A stretch of DNA of 64,000 nucleotides, taken from positions 36,436-100,435 of the forward strand of contig JAUSLF010000070.1 of NCBI GenBank assembly GCA_030646695.1, read 5' to 3'. Position 1 is the first letter of the stretch. Each line of letters starts with the position of its first letter. Positions 50,395 through 60,243 of the stretch are shown piece after piece. The translations under genes and the position numbers were made by a program. The stretch comes from Nitrosomonadaceae bacterium. GTDB lineage: Bacteria > Pseudomonadota > Gammaproteobacteria > Burkholderiales > Nitrosomonadaceae. The notes beneath the pieces were generated by a model. It ran no database searches. It saw nothing but the letters and a program-made list of their open reading frames with translations, and was not told the DNA's origin.

Positions 50395-50525
50395 CTTCTA
50401 TAAATCCAAAGTTCTAAGTGAGACAAGGCGCGAATGAAATTTGAGAGCGCCGCATATGATTACTATGTAAGCGATCAAATTTCTTGAGCAACGCCGTATC
50501 ACGACGAAATTTGGAATTATAGAAG
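50395..50525. repeat. MITE-like element between purM and purN
   Basis: CTTCTATAAATCCAAA (50395-50410) and TTTGGAATTATAGAAG (50510-50525) are 16-bp terminal inverted repeats with one mismatch. The 131-bp unit has subterminal complementary segments (AATGAAATTTGAGAGCGCCG against CAAATTTCTTGAGCAACGCCG in part) around ATATGATTAC, and encodes nothing. It looks like a non-autonomous miniature transposable element. Confidence 0.75.
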
Positions 50526-50533
50526 TGTCCATA

Positions 50534-51172
50534 ATGAAATCCCTTGTCATTCTCATCTCCGGCCGCGGCAGCAACATGCAGGCACTGATCGAAGCCGGCC
50601 TGCCGGGCAGGATCGCCGCGGTCATCAGCAGCAAACCGGGGGCGGAGGGACTGGAGATCGCAAAAATGCACGGGATCAAAACGCGGGTGGTGGATCAGCG
50701 GGCTTATCCCGACCGCGCAGCATTCGACGCCGCACTGGCGGAAGAGATTGATTCCTGTCAACCTGACCTCGTGGCGCTGGCTGGTTTCATGCGTATTCTC
50801 GGAAGCAGTTTTGTTGACCGTTACCATGGCAGACTGCTGAACGTTCACCCTTCGTTGTTGCCGGCTTTCCCCGGCCTCGACACGCACGCGCGCGCGTTGC
50901 AGGAAGGTGTAAAAATCCATGGCTGTACCGTGCACTTTGTTACGCCGCAGATCGATCATGGCCCGATCATTATTCAGGCAGCCGTCCAGGTGCTGCCGGA
51001 CGATACCACGGAGACTCTTGCGGCACGGGTGCTGCAGCAGGAACACCGGATTTACCCCGAAGCCGTACGCTGGTTCATGGAAGACCGGCTGGAGTTCTCC
51101 CATAACCGTGTTGAAGTGAGCGGCACCGCAACTGATGGCGCGGTTTTGTATTCGCCGGAATTACACAAATGA
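50534..51172 (+). CDS. purN: Phosphoribosylglycinamide formyltransferase
   Basis: The ATG at 50534 gives 212 residues (MKSLVILISGRGSNMQALIE); a GTG at 50525 inside the repeat element is less likely. Catalytic residues are seen in LLNVHPSLLPAFPGLDTHAR (Asn and His) and HFVTPQIDHGPII (Asp). It formylates GAR using 10-formyl-tetrahydrofolate. Only weak AGAAG pairing precedes the start, contributed by the repeat element. It overlaps the following gene by 4 nt. Confidence 0.96.
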   Translation: MKSLVILISGRGSNMQALIEAGLPGRIAAVISSKPGAEGLEIAKMHGIKTRVVDQRAYPDRAAFDAALAEEIDSCQPDLVALAGFMRILGSSFVDRYHGRLLNVHPSLLPAFPGLDTHARALQEGVKIHGCTVHFVTPQIDHGPIIIQAAVQVLPDDTTETLAARVLQQEHRIYPEAVRWFMEDRLEFSHNRVEVSGTATDGAVLYSPELHK

Positions 51173-51903
51173 AGCTCCTGGCTGTTGCCTTATTTTTGGG
51201 ACTGAGTTTTTCTGCCCTGGCCGATGGTTTTCCCACCCGTGTCGACATCAGCTATTCGATCAGATCCGGTGCCATGGAAGGAGAGGCGAATGACACCCTC
51301 GAGATCCGGCAGGAAAACGATACGCGCAATTATGCGATCAGCAGCGCAGTCCGCGCCATTGGCCTGTTGGCGCTGGTACAGTCAGGCAATATCCTGCGTG
51401 ATAGTGTAGGTATCATCACCGAACAGGGATTGCTGCCCGGCCGTTTTTCCGATCAGCGCCGCGACAAGCTGCCCAGAGTCGCCATTTTCGACTGGGAAAA
51501 GAATTTGCTGACTATCAACAACCGGGGCAATGAGCAGCAAACCCCCCTGCCTGCGGGCACCCAGGATCGATTGAGCCTGTTATACAGCTTCGCATTCTCC
51601 CCGCCTCCCGACGGAGCCGTGGACATACACGAGACCGATGGCCGCAGCCTCAAGCTGGTACGCTATGTCGTGGACAAGGAAACACTGGACACGCCGCTAG
51701 GCAAACTCGACACCATCGTACTGACAAAACAAATGGAAGAGGATGACAAGCTCGAACGCAAGATCTGGCTTGCCCCTGCCTATTACATGCTGCCAGTGCG
51801 TATCCTCGCTACTGAAAGCGGTCTGTTACTGGACCAGATGGTCACAAAAATAAGCTACGCTGATGCCAGTGCGCTGCGTCTGGAACTGGAACTGCTGCCA
51901 TAA
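51169..51903 (+). CDS. DUF3108 domain protein, periplasmic
   Basis: The 244 residues begin with a signal peptide (MKLLAVALFLGLSFSALADG). The beta-rich body includes VDISYSIRSGAMEGEANDTL, LLALVQSGNILRDSVGIITE, GLLPGRFSDQRRDKLPRVAI FDWEKN and RKIWLAPAYYMLPVRILATE. This matches DUF3108 proteins, envelope proteins of unknown role common next to purN in betaproteobacteria. It is coupled to purN by an ATGA overlap. Confidence 0.88.
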   Translation: MKLLAVALFLGLSFSALADGFPTRVDISYSIRSGAMEGEANDTLEIRQENDTRNYAISSAVRAIGLLALVQSGNILRDSVGIITEQGLLPGRFSDQRRDKLPRVAIFDWEKNLLTINNRGNEQQTPLPAGTQDRLSLLYSFAFSPPPDGAVDIHETDGRSLKLVRYVVDKETLDTPLGKLDTIVLTKQMEEDDKLERKIWLAPAYYMLPVRILATESGLLLDQMVTKISYADASALRLELELLP

Positions 51904-52013
51904 CCGGCTGCAGGCATGGGCACCACGCACGCCCCGTGCCGGCATTTACAATATCTGTCTTGCCAATAAGCAAGACATTCACTCTCTCCACTTCTTTGTA
52001 GGATCAACGATAG

Positions 52014-53273
52014 ATGCGTCTCACCCCTGCTCACCTGGACATGGCTGTCGCAGCACTGCGCGCCGTGCTGCCGCTGGAACACCCTGCTGACGCAATCCTG
52101 CGGCATTTTTTCCGTGACAGCCCCGAACTCGGCGTAAACGATCGGGCATTCATCACCGAAATAGTGTTCGGTATTTTGCGTCATCGATTTTTCCTTGAGT
52201 GCGCCGCCGACACCACGGCACCGCGTCCGCTGTTGCTTGCCTATCTGGTTAAATTTCAGGGTATGAACTTGCGCGAATTGACGCCGCTCGTCAGCGAGGC
52301 TGAAGCCAAATGGCTTACCGGGATCAAGGCAGCAACATCAGAATCGCAGCCGCTTGCCATCCAGGCCGAGTTTCCCGAATGGCTGGTGGAAAAACTGCGC
52401 AGTTGCATGACGGAGGCAGACATTCTCAATCTGGGGCGCTCGCTGCAACAGACTGCCTCACTGGATCTGCGCGTCAATACCCTGCTTGCCAGCCGTGACG
52501 AAATACTGGCGGCGTTGAACAAGGACGGCATCGCAGGCAGCGCCACCCCTTACTCACCCAGCGGCATCCGTTTGGCCGGCAAGCCCGCAATCAATCGCCA
52601 TGCACTATTCTTGGCTGGCAAGGTGGAAGTGCAGGACGAAGGCAGTCAGTTGCTGGGCTATCTGCTTGCGCCGAAGCGCAGCGACATGGTGGTGGATTTC
52701 TGCGCGGGCGCCGGCGGCAAGACGCTGATGCTGGGCGCACTGATGCACTCGCAAGGACGTGTTTACGCTTTCGATATTTCCGAGAAACGGCTGAACAATC
52801 TGAAACCGCGCCTCAAGCGCTCTGGCCTGTCCAACCTGCATCCGCAGCGCATCGCCAATGAAAACGACATCAAGGTGAAGCGTCTGAGCGGAAAGATCGA
52901 CCGGGTTCTGGTGGATGCGCCATGCAGCGGTCTGGGCACGCTGCGCCGCAATCCGGATTTAAAATGGCGGCAATCTCCGCAAAGTATCGAAGGACTCAAG
53001 CGCAAGCAGGCAGCAATTCTGGCATCCGCAGCCAACCTGCTCAAACCCGGCGGCAGGCTGGTCTATGCCACGTGCAGCTTTCTGCCGGAGGAAAACCAGG
53101 AAATCATCGAACATTTTCTCGCCGATCATCCCCGCTACACGCTGCTGAATTGCGCCGAACTGTTGGCGCAGCAAAAGATCCCGCTCGACACCGGCAGATT
53201 CCTGCAACTGTCGCCCAGCCTGCACGGCACTGATGGTTTTTTTGCCGCCGCGCTGGAACTTGCGGGGAAGTAA
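52014..53273 (+). CDS. RsmB/NOP family rRNA cytosine-C5 methyltransferase
   Basis: The 419 residues have an N-terminal NusB/RsmB-like helical part (about 1-125). A methyltransferase core follows: VEVQDEGSQLLGYLLAPKRS, VVDFCAGAGGKTLMLGALMH (SAM), VLVDAPCSGLGTLRRNPDLK WR with the releasing cysteine, and YATCSFLPEENQ with the attacking cysteine. It makes 5-methylcytosine in RNA, most likely 16S rRNA C967. It could be called RsmB, but the exact target is not certain. The stop overlaps nothing on this strand, and the nuclease gene starts 14 bp later. Confidence 0.92.
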   Translation: MRLTPAHLDMAVAALRAVLPLEHPADAILRHFFRDSPELGVNDRAFITEIVFGILRHRFFLECAADTTAPRPLLLAYLVKFQGMNLRELTPLVSEAEAKWLTGIKAATSESQPLAIQAEFPEWLVEKLRSCMTEADILNLGRSLQQTASLDLRVNTLLASRDEILAALNKDGIAGSATPYSPSGIRLAGKPAINRHALFLAGKVEVQDEGSQLLGYLLAPKRSDMVVDFCAGAGGKTLMLGALMHSQGRVYAFDISEKRLNNLKPRLKRSGLSNLHPQRIANENDIKVKRLSGKIDRVLVDAPCSGLGTLRRNPDLKWRQSPQSIEGLKRKQAAILASAANLLKPGGRLVYATCSFLPEENQEIIEHFLADHPRYTLLNCAELLAQQKIPLDTGRFLQLSPSLHGTDGFFAAALELAGK

Positions 53274-53286
53274 ACATGCGGCGCCC

Positions 53287-53871
53287 ATGACATTAACCAT
53301 GCGTAGCGCTGTTTTCGCTGGTTGCCTGGCCGTCCTGTTTGCCGCATCCACAGCGGCTTTCGAGCCACCTTCTGGCCACGGCGGCAAGCCTGCCATTCTC
53401 CCTGCCACCGGTACAGTACAGGTTGCCTTTACACCAGGGGATGATGCCGGCAAGCTGATCGCAGATGCCATCAATGGCGCACACCGCCAGGTACTGGTGC
53501 AGGCATTCAGTTTCACCCATCACAGAATTGCCGAAGCACTGATCGCCGCCAGGCGCCGCGGCGTGGATGTGAAAGTGATTGCCGACAAGGAACAGACCGA
53601 AAAAATTCCCACCAGCGTAATCGCCAGGATCGCAGCCGCAGGTGTGCCGGTTTTCCTCGATGCCGATCACACCAGCGCGCACAACAAGGTGATGGTAATC
53701 GATGCCGGCAGTCCGGAAACAACGCTAATTACCGGCAGTTTCAACTTCACTCAGGCTGCGCAGTACAAGAACGCGGAAAATGTGCTAGTGATACGCGGCA
53801 ACACAGCACTCACCGAGCTTTATCTGAAAAACTGGCAGCATCACTATGGACATTCGCAGCCTTACCGCTGA
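53287..53871 (+). CDS. Phospholipase D-like (Nuc-type) nuclease, exported
   Basis: The ATG at 53287 gives 194 residues; a second ATG at 53299 starts the same signal peptide (MRSAVFAGCLAVLFAASTAA). The domain has a single HKD motif, SAHNKVMVIDAGSPETTLIT GSFNFTQAA, with H, K, D and the GSFN box. This is the layout of the small endonuclease Nuc, which works as a dimer. A periplasmic or secreted DNase is likely; lipid hydrolysis is less so. It is probably co-transcribed with the RsmB-type gene. Confidence 0.88.
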   Translation: MTLTMRSAVFAGCLAVLFAASTAAFEPPSGHGGKPAILPATGTVQVAFTPGDDAGKLIADAINGAHRQVLVQAFSFTHHRIAEALIAARRRGVDVKVIADKEQTEKIPTSVIARIAAAGVPVFLDADHTSAHNKVMVIDAGSPETTLITGSFNFTQAAQYKNAENVLVIRGNTALTELYLKNWQHHYGHSQPYR

Positions 53872-53887
53872 GCTTGCAGCATGCAGC

Positions 53888-53915
53888 GCGGTTACGACAA
53901 AGGTAGCGTAACCGC
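53888..53915 (+). terminator. Hairpin after the PLD-type nuclease gene
   Basis: GCGGTTACG-ACAAAGGTAG-CGTAACCGC is a perfect 9-bp stem 16 bp past the stop at 53871. No T-run follows, so intrinsic termination would be weak. Confidence 0.5.
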
Positions 53916-53966
53916 AATCCGTATTACCCTGCTCATGTTAGAATTAATTTCCGTTAGCACATTGCC

Positions 53967-55256
53967 ATGCAACCCAAAAACGATTTTCAGAGCCTGCTGC
54001 ACAATCTGATTGCTGACCTACAGGAGATTAGCGTCCTGTGGCAGTTCGCCGTACTGCTCGCAAGCCTGGGACTCGCCTGGCTGCTGCAAAGACGGTACGC
54101 CGAACGCATCGCCTCACAGGCAAGCACTGGCCACACCCCCATTATCAGCGCAAGCAACATGAGCCGGCTCATGTTGCCTCTCGCCGCGCTGGTCCTGGCT
54201 GTTCTCGGCAGATGGACGCTCCAGCACTGGCACCCGACGCATCTGCTCAATATCGCCATCCCGCTGCTGTTTGCACTCGCGTTGATTCGCATCGCCATCT
54301 ACGTACTGCGCCGGGTTTTCCACGATCAGCAGTGGTTGCATCCGTGGGAGCGCACCATCGGCTGGACCATATGGACTGTACTGGCGCTGCATATCATCGG
54401 GGTACTGCCGGAAATACTGGGCATGCTTGATGCTGTTGCCTTTCACGTTGGCCAGCAGCGACTCTCAGTACTGCTGATCCTGCAGGGAATTGTGGCATTC
54501 ACGGTCAGCATGCTACTGGCATTATGGCTCGCCAGTTCGCTGGAATCACGGGTCATGAGTATCGAAGCAATGGATATGAATCAGCGGGTGATGCTGTCGA
54601 AAGTTGCCCGCACCATGCTTATTCTGCTGAGCGTACTGATCACGCTGCCGCTGATCGGGGTGGATGTCACGGTGCTGTCGGTATTCGGCGGCGCACTCGG
54701 CGTAGGCCTGGGACTCGGCCTGCAAAAAATCGCCAGCAACTACGTCAGCGGCTTCATTATTCTGCTGGATCACTCATTGCGTCTTGGCGATGTGGTGACG
54801 GTAGATAACCGTACTGGCAAGGTCGTCGATCTCACCAACCGTTACGTGGTGCTGCATGGTCTCGACGGCGTCGAGTCCATCGTTCCCAACGACACCTTTA
54901 TCACTTCCACCGTGGTCAAGCAGACGCATACCAACAATCGGGTGCGCTTGGCGCTGACCGTGCAGATAAGCTACGGCAGCCCGCTGGAAGCAGCCATGCG
55001 TATCATGCAGGAAGCGGCGCGCAAGCAGCCGCGCGTGCTCACCGATCCGGAGCCAATGACATTTCTGAAGGAATTTGCCGACAGCGGCATCAATCTCGAA
55101 CTAGGTTTCTGGATCAGCGACCCGGAGGAAGGGCAAATTGGCTTGCGTTCCGCCATCAATATGGAAATCTGGCGGGAATTCCAGAACAACGGCATCGAAA
55201 TTCCTTTCCCGCAACGGGAAGTGCGGTTAGTGCAGCCAGGCAAGCAAGGCAACTAA
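53967..55256 (+). CDS. MscS family mechanosensitive channel
   Basis: The 429 residues have about five or six membrane segments (30-60, 65-110, 125-150, 160-190, 210-230). The pore-lining helix follows as VTVLSVFGGALGVGLGLGLQ KIASNYVSGFIILLD. The beta domain begins LRLGDVVTVDNRTGKVVDLT NRYVVL. The length lies between MscS and the larger MscM-type channels. It protects against osmotic downshock or has a more specialised role; it is monocistronic by appearance. Confidence 0.93.
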   Translation: MQPKNDFQSLLHNLIADLQEISVLWQFAVLLASLGLAWLLQRRYAERIASQASTGHTPIISASNMSRLMLPLAALVLAVLGRWTLQHWHPTHLLNIAIPLLFALALIRIAIYVLRRVFHDQQWLHPWERTIGWTIWTVLALHIIGVLPEILGMLDAVAFHVGQQRLSVLLILQGIVAFTVSMLLALWLASSLESRVMSIEAMDMNQRVMLSKVARTMLILLSVLITLPLIGVDVTVLSVFGGALGVGLGLGLQKIASNYVSGFIILLDHSLRLGDVVTVDNRTGKVVDLTNRYVVLHGLDGVESIVPNDTFITSTVVKQTHTNNRVRLALTVQISYGSPLEAAMRIMQEAARKQPRVLTDPEPMTFLKEFADSGINLELGFWISDPEEGQIGLRSAINMEIWREFQNNGIEIPFPQREVRLVQPGKQGN

Positions 55257-55282
55257 TCGTGGGGTTGCAGCAAGCAGCACCC

Positions 55283-55672
55283 TTACATTGTCTTTTTCTG
55301 GATGAACTCGATCTTGTAACCGTCCGGATCTTCCACGAAGGCGATCACGGTGGTGCCATGTTTCATCGGCCCCGCTTCGCGTGTAATTTTGCCACCGCGC
55401 TTTTTCACTTCCTCGCAGACCCGGTAGGCATCGTCCACTTCGATGGCAATATGGCCGTAACCCGCACCTAAATCATATCTCTCCACCCCCCAGTTGTACG
55501 TCAATTCCAGCACCGCGCCATCTGCCTCATCCTGATAACCGACAAACGCCAGGGTGAATTTTCCTTCGGGATAATCCTTGCGGCGCAACACTTTCATTCC
55601 CAATACTTCAGTGTAAAAAGTAATGGATTTTTCCAGATCACCCACCCGCAGCATGGTGTGCAGGATGCGCAT
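55283..55672 (-). CDS. gloA: Lactoylglutathione lyase (glyoxalase I)
   Basis: The 129 residues have metal ligands in [20 protein letters not shown] (His5), VLELTYNWG (Glu), [10 protein letters not shown] (His) and YKIEFIQKK (Glu). The short bacterial length without extra loops fits the nickel-dependent class. It turns methylglyoxal-glutathione adduct to lactoylglutathione. It abuts the rubredoxin gene upstream. Confidence 0.95.
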   Translation of the reverse strand: MRILHTMLRVGDLEKSITFYTEVLGMKVLRRKDYPEGKFTLAFVGYQDEADGAVLELTYNWGVERYDLGAGYGHIAIEVDDAYRVCEEVKKRGGKITREAGPMKHGTTVIAFVEDPDGYKIEFIQKKTM

Positions 55673-55858
55673 TTAAATTTCTACCATTTCAAAATCTTCT
55701 TTGCGTGCACCGCATTCCGGGCAGGTCCAGTTCATCGGCACATCTTCCCAACGTGTGCCGGGGGGAATGCCCTCTTCTGGCGATCCTTCAGCTTCATCGT
55801 AGATGAAGCCGCAAATCAGGCACATGTAACAGCGACAAGGAGTTCCAGTAGTGGGCAT
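55673..55858 (-). CDS. Rubredoxin
   Basis: The protein has 61 residues from an ATG at 55858. An internal ATG at 55825 ([14 protein letters not shown]) would give 50, close to the classical rubredoxin size. The iron site is two CxxC pairs: [20 protein letters not shown] and [17 protein letters not shown]. It is a one-iron electron carrier. It is divergent from thiD with 45 bp between, an arrangement repeated in many betaproteobacteria. Its stop TAA is immediately followed by the gloA start. Confidence 0.94.
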   Translation of the reverse strand: MPTTGTPCRCYMCLICGFIYDEAEGSPEEGIPPGTRWEDVPMNWTCPECGARKEDFEMVEI

Positions 55859-55903
55859 GGTGAGAATGATTTAGGTTAAAATGATATTTTACGATATTAG
55901 CTC

Positions 55904-56758
55904 ATGTCTCAGCCACCCCCCATCGTACTTTCTTTTGCTGCCAGCGACCCTAGCGGCGGTGCCGGTATCCAGGCAGATATTCTGACTCTTGCCAGCATGG
56001 GCTGCCACCCGCTGTCGGTGATTACGGCTATTACCGTGCAGGACACCGCCGGCGTGGATGAGGTCATGGCATTGGATCCGGAGTGGGTGGCAGATCAAGC
56101 CCGCGCGGTGCTGGAAGACATACCGGTACATGTTTTTAAAATCGGGATGCTGGGCAGTGCAGAAATCATCATGGCCATTGCCGAGGTGATCTCCGATTAT
56201 CCCGATATCCCGCTAGTGCTGGACCCGATACTCACCTCTGGCCGCGGTGACGAACTCGCCAACGAAGATATGGTGGCAACAATGCGTGAGCTACTGCTTC
56301 CCCAAGCCACCATTATCACCCCCAACAGCATGGAAGCGCGGCGGCTGGCGCAGGATGAGGAGGATGACCAGGATGCGCCGGATTTGCGCCAGTGTGCAGA
56401 GCGGCTATTGCATATGGGTTGTGAATACGTACTCATCACCGGAACTCATGAAAATACGCCACAAGTGATAAATACCCTATATGGAGCAGATGGGGTGGTA
56501 CGTGCAGATGCGTGGCAGCGGCTAGCCAGTTCCTACCACGGATCAGGCTGCACGCTGGCCTCGGCCATTGCCGCCGCTATCGCTAATGGGCTGCCCATCG
56601 CCGAAGGAGTGTATGAAGCACAAGAGTACACATGGCGGGCACTGAAAGCTGGCTTTCGTCCGGGAATGGGACAATATTTACCGGACCGGTTGTTCTGGGC
56701 TTACGATGGGACTGATGCCGAGAACGGGGACAAAACGTATGCTGCTGTCAAGAATTGA
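55904..56758 (+). CDS. thiD: Hydroxymethylpyrimidine/phosphomethylpyrimidine kinase
   Basis: The 284 residues begin [26 protein letters not shown], followed by [37 protein letters not shown], and [20 protein letters not shown], which is the ribokinase-fold catalytic GSGC motif. It makes HMP-PP for thiamine synthesis. It overlaps thiE by 20 nt. No TPP riboswitch is seen in the short gap to rubredoxin. Confidence 0.96.
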   Translation: MSQPPPIVLSFAASDPSGGAGIQADILTLASMGCHPLSVITAITVQDTAGVDEVMALDPEWVADQARAVLEDIPVHVFKIGMLGSAEIIMAIAEVISDYPDIPLVLDPILTSGRGDELANEDMVATMRELLLPQATIITPNSMEARRLAQDEEDDQDAPDLRQCAERLLHMGCEYVLITGTHENTPQVINTLYGADGVVRADAWQRLASSYHGSGCTLASAIAAAIANGLPIAEGVYEAQEYTWRALKAGFRPGMGQYLPDRLFWAYDGTDAENGDKTYAAVKN

Positions 56759-57413
56759 AGGTTTGTATGCAATCACGCCGGATGTAGCTGATACCACTGA
56801 CCTGGTAACGCTGACACAACAGGCGCTGGCAGGCGGGGCGCGGCTGATCCAGTACCGCAACAAAACAGCGGATGCCGCACTACGCTTGGAACAGGCACAG
56901 GCACTGGTTAATCTTTGCCGGAAATACAACGTGCCTCTCATTATCAACGATCATCTTGATCTCGCCGTTGAAGTCGGTGCAGAAGGGGTGCATGTGGGGC
57001 GGGAAGACATCTCCGTAACCGAAGCACGGCGCAGACTGGGACCTGGAAAAATCATCGGGGCCTCCTGTTACAACCAGCTAGAGTCTGCCGTTGAAGCCGA
57101 ACGGCAAGGCGTAGATTATGTCGCTTTCGGCGCGTTTTTTGTTTCCGCCACCAAGCCCGGCGCGGTGACTGCATCCATCGACCTGTTGCTCCAGGCAAAA
57201 CAGAAACTGCATGTTCCAGTAGTTGCTATCGGCGGCATCACCCCGCATCATGCCGTGGGGTTGATACGCCAGGGTGCCGACGCGATAGCCGCCAGCAATT
57301 CTCTGTTTGGTGCCAGCAACATTCAGTCTGCAGCTGAAAACTTTTCCAGATTATTCAAGCAAACCCGGCATTCTATCCACCACACTTATGAGCTAGCCCA
57401 TGACTTCACGTAA
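56739..57413 (+). CDS. thiE: Thiamine-phosphate synthase
   Basis: The ATG at 56739, preceded by GGGGA at 8 nt, gives 224 residues starting [18 protein letters not shown]-barrel motifs are [73 protein letters not shown] and [21 protein letters not shown]. It joins HMP-PP and thiazole phosphate. Its end overlaps the hemL start by 14 nt. Confidence 0.96.
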   Translation: MLLSRIEGLYAITPDVADTTDLVTLTQQALAGGARLIQYRNKTADAALRLEQAQALVNLCRKYNVPLIINDHLDLAVEVGAEGVHVGREDISVTEARRRLGPGKIIGASCYNQLESAVEAERQGVDYVAFGAFFVSATKPGAVTASIDLLLQAKQKLHVPVVAIGGITPHHAVGLIRQGADAIAASNSLFGASNIQSAAENFSRLFKQTRHSIHHTYELAHDFT

Positions 57414-58683
57414 TCAGGAATTATTCGAACTCTCTCAGAAATATATCCCCGGTGGCGTCAATTCCCCGGTGCGCGCCTTCAAGTCGGTGGGCGGTGTGCC
57501 GATATTTTTCCGCCGCGGGCAAGGAGCCTACGTATGGGATGCGGACGGCAAACCCTACTTGGACTACGTCGGCTCCTGGGGGCCGTTAATCTTGGGTCAT
57601 GCTCACCCTGAAGTGATCAAAGCGGTGCAAGCAGCGGCACAGAATGGCCTGACTTTCGGCGCACCCACCGAAGCGGAACTGGAAATAGCACAACTGCTGT
57701 GCAAGCTGGTGCCTTCGATTGAACAGGTGAGGCTGGTGAGTTCTGGGACTGAAGCCACCATGAGCGCCATTCGCCTAGCGCGGGGCTATACCGGCAGAAG
57801 CCGCATTATCAAATTCGAGGGCTGCTATCACGGCCATGATGATGCGCTGCTGGTGAAAGCGGGTTCCGGGGCACTCACTTTCGGTCATCCCAGTTCCGCC
57901 GGGGTTCCTGCAGAAACCGCTGCCCATACCATGGTGCTGGATTACAACGACTTGGCCGGAGTGGAACGAACATTCGCTCAGTCTGGCAAAGAAATTGCCG
58001 CAGTCATCGTCGAACCGGTGGCGGGCAACATGAATCTGGTGGCGCCAAACCCCGGTTTCCTGGCGGCTTTGCGCACGTTATGCACACAATATGGCAGTGT
58101 GCTGATTTTTGATGAAGTAATGACTGGCTTTCGCGTTGGCGCGGGATGCGCTCAAGGACTTTACGGTATCAAGCCCGACCTTACCACTCTCGGCAAAGTA
58201 ATCGGTGGCGGTATGCCGATGGCTGCCTTTGGCGGCAGGCGTGACATCATGCAATGCCTGGCCCCGCTGGGGCCGGTTTACCAGGCAGGCACTCTTTCCG
58301 GCAATCCGGTTGCAGTAGCCGCAGGACTTGCCACCTTGCGGTTGGTGCAAGCAGCGGGATTCTATGAAAAACTTGCTGCCAGCACCCGGCAACTTACCGA
58401 GGGTCTCACTGCCGCCGCAAAAAAACATGGTATCGTTTTTTGTGCGCAAGCAGTGGGAGGTATGTTCGGCCTCTATTTCAGAGCAAGCCCACCGACCAGT
58501 TATGCCGAAGTGATGGAATGCGACAAGGAAGCTTTCAACCGCTTCTTCCATGCCATGCTAGGCGAAAGCATTTATTTCGCGCCGTCAGCATTCGAAGCCG
58601 GGTTTGTTTCTGCTGCACATGGCACCGAGGATATCAACAAGACGTTGGCTGCAGCCGAACGAATATTTTCCGCCTGGAAATAA
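57400..58683 (+). CDS. hemL: Glutamate-1-semialdehyde 2,1-aminomutase
   Basis: The 427 residues are a fold-type I PLP enzyme: [73 protein letters not shown], and the PLP lysine in [19 protein letters not shown]. It makes 5-aminolevulinate for haem in the C5 pathway. It is the last gene of the thiD-thiE-hemL run. Confidence 0.97.
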   Translation: MTSRNQELFELSQKYIPGGVNSPVRAFKSVGGVPIFFRRGQGAYVWDADGKPYLDYVGSWGPLILGHAHPEVIKAVQAAAQNGLTFGAPTEAELEIAQLLCKLVPSIEQVRLVSSGTEATMSAIRLARGYTGRSRIIKFEGCYHGHDDALLVKAGSGALTFGHPSSAGVPAETAAHTMVLDYNDLAGVERTFAQSGKEIAAVIVEPVAGNMNLVAPNPGFLAALRTLCTQYGSVLIFDEVMTGFRVGAGCAQGLYGIKPDLTTLGKVIGGGMPMAAFGGRRDIMQCLAPLGPVYQAGTLSGNPVAVAAGLATLRLVQAAGFYEKLAASTRQLTEGLTAAAKKHGIVFCAQAVGGMFGLYFRASPPTSYAEVMECDKEAFNRFFHAMLGESIYFAPSAFEAGFVSAAHGTEDINKTLAAAERIFSAWK

Positions 58684-58684
58684 C

Positions 58685-58706
58685 AAAGGCAGCCGAGGCC
58701 GCCTTT
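58685..58706. terminator. Hairpin shared by convergent hemL and cytochrome c4 genes
   Basis: AAAGGC…GCCTTT with the inner GGCCGCC/AGCC partial pairing lies directly after hemL and 22 bp before the end of the cytochrome gene. It may end both transcripts; the stem is imperfect. Confidence 0.45.
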
Positions 58707-58727
58707 GGGGAACCGCTATGCCCAAGC

Positions 58728-59372
58728 TTAGCGCAGGCCGGAAATAAACTCCGATACTGCCTGCATTTCCTTCTCGCTCATGTGGTTGGCAATCATATGC
58801 ATCACTTGATTGCCATCATTGGTGCGCTCCTCTTTGCGGAATGCCCGTAGTTGTGCCAAGGTATATTCGGCATGCTGCCCGGCAAGGCGCGGATAGACTG
58901 GCGGAATGCCGGCGCCATTGGGAGAATGGCAACTGGCGCATGCCGGTACACTGGCTTCGATGTTGCCACCGCGATAAACTTTTTCACCCTGCTGCGCCAG
59001 CGATTTGTCCTTGGCCCCCCTGAGCTTGGGGGTTTGCTGGGCATAATATGCGCCGAGATTCTTCATGTCATCCGCTGATAGCGCCATGACCATTGCACCC
59101 ATGACCGGACTATTGCGTTCCGCGGGCTTGCCGTCCTGCGCCTTGAAATTCATCAGTTGCTTGGTGGTATACTCGGCATGTTGTCCGGCCAGACTTGGAT
59201 TGGTGGGAATAACGCTGTTGCCATCGGCATTGTGACAGCCTGCGCAAACCTGAGTTGCGATCTGCTGGCCTTTGGCTGCATCACCTTTAGTGGCAGTTTC
59301 GGCGAAAATTTGGGTGGATACCGCCAGCATAGCCAATATTGCCATGTTCGAAACTACTTTCATGCCTTGCAT
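58728..59372 (-). CDS. Dihaem cytochrome c4
   Basis: The 214 residues have a signal peptide (MVVSNMAILAMLAVSTQIFA-like; MKVV start at 59363 possible). Two similar haem domains follow: CAGCHNADGNSVIPTNPSLA GQHAEYTTKQLMNFK, and CASCHSPNGAGIPPVYPRLA GQHAEYTLAQLRAFR. Methionine ligands are likely in MVMALSADDM and MHMIANHMSEKEM. It carries electrons in the periplasm, typically to cbb3 or other oxidases. It is monocistronic. Confidence 0.94.
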   Translation of the reverse strand: MQGMKVVSNMAILAMLAVSTQIFAETATKGDAAKGQQIATQVCAGCHNADGNSVIPTNPSLAGQHAEYTTKQLMNFKAQDGKPAERNSPVMGAMVMALSADDMKNLGAYYAQQTPKLRGAKDKSLAQQGEKVYRGGNIEASVPACASCHSPNGAGIPPVYPRLAGQHAEYTLAQLRAFRKEERTNDGNQVMHMIANHMSEKEMQAVSEFISGLR

Positions 59373-59461
59373 TCCTGAGACTCCCGAAAAGTGATATTCA
59401 TGCGGTTAATGTCGAATTCTAACAAGATAAGGTCTTGTTAACAACAACAAACCGTCAACTA

Positions 59462-60091
59462 ATGAAAGCACTATTTTTTCTGTTGTTATTTGCCAACGTA
59501 GTTTTTGTAATCTACATTCAGTCCGGGCTTGGCTCCAGTAGTGGCTCACCATTACCAGCGGAGCTTCACCCGGAAAAAATCAGATTGCTACCCGCAGCTG
59601 CTCCCGCGCTCGCAGCTGCGGCTTGTCTGGAATGGGGAAATTTTATCGGTACCGACTTGCAGCGGGCCGAGACGGCCATCGCCAAGCTGCAATTGGGTGA
59701 CAGCTTGAACCGGCATGCGGTAGGCGAAGTCCCGGCCTATTGGGTGCATATTCCACCGTTGAAGACCAAGTACGATGCTGCAAAAAAAATTGAGGAACTG
59801 AAAAAACTGGGTGTGACCAATTATTTTCACATTCAGGACAATAGTGAGTGGAATAACGCCATCTCGATGGATATTTTTCGTAGCGAAAAAGCGGCCCGAA
59901 AGTTTTTAGCGGAAATGAGAAGCAAGGGCATTAGGTCGGCAGTCATGGGCGAACGTAGCCTGAAACAGATGGCATTCGTGGCACACAGACCGGCGGAAGA
60001 TGTCATCGAGAAAATGATCCACCTAAAACAGGAGTTCCCTGGGAGCGAGCTGAAAACGAGTGAGTGTGAAGTTGCTACGCCATCGCTTTGA
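59462..60091 (+). CDS. SPOR-domain-like membrane-anchored protein
   Basis: The ATG at 59462 gives 209 residues; a TTG at 59435 would add nine. One N-terminal membrane helix (MKALFFLLLFANVVFVIYIQ) is followed by a proline/alanine linker and CLEWGNFIGTDLQRAETAIA. VPAYWVHIPPLKTKYDAAKK IEELKKLGVTNYFHIQD and ISMDIFRSEKAARKFLAEMR SKGI then follow. The WVHIPP…A…L…G…IS.G.F pattern is that of SPOR repeats, which bind denuded peptidoglycan at division sites. The exact role is unknown. Confidence 0.8.
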   Translation: MKALFFLLLFANVVFVIYIQSGLGSSSGSPLPAELHPEKIRLLPAAAPALAAAACLEWGNFIGTDLQRAETAIAKLQLGDSLNRHAVGEVPAYWVHIPPLKTKYDAAKKIEELKKLGVTNYFHIQDNSEWNNAISMDIFRSEKAARKFLAEMRSKGIRSAVMGERSLKQMAFVAHRPAEDVIEKMIHLKQEFPGSELKTSECEVATPSL

Positions 60092-60243
60092 TGGCGAATT
60101 ATGGATTACTGCGGCAGTAGCGTTTTTTCGTAATCGCGACTACCCGCCGCATGCGACGATCCTTTATGCTTGCTGCCGGTCTTGCAAAGCAACACTGCAA
60201 TCCCCATCATGTGTTTGGTCTATTTTATTAACCGGAAACTACT

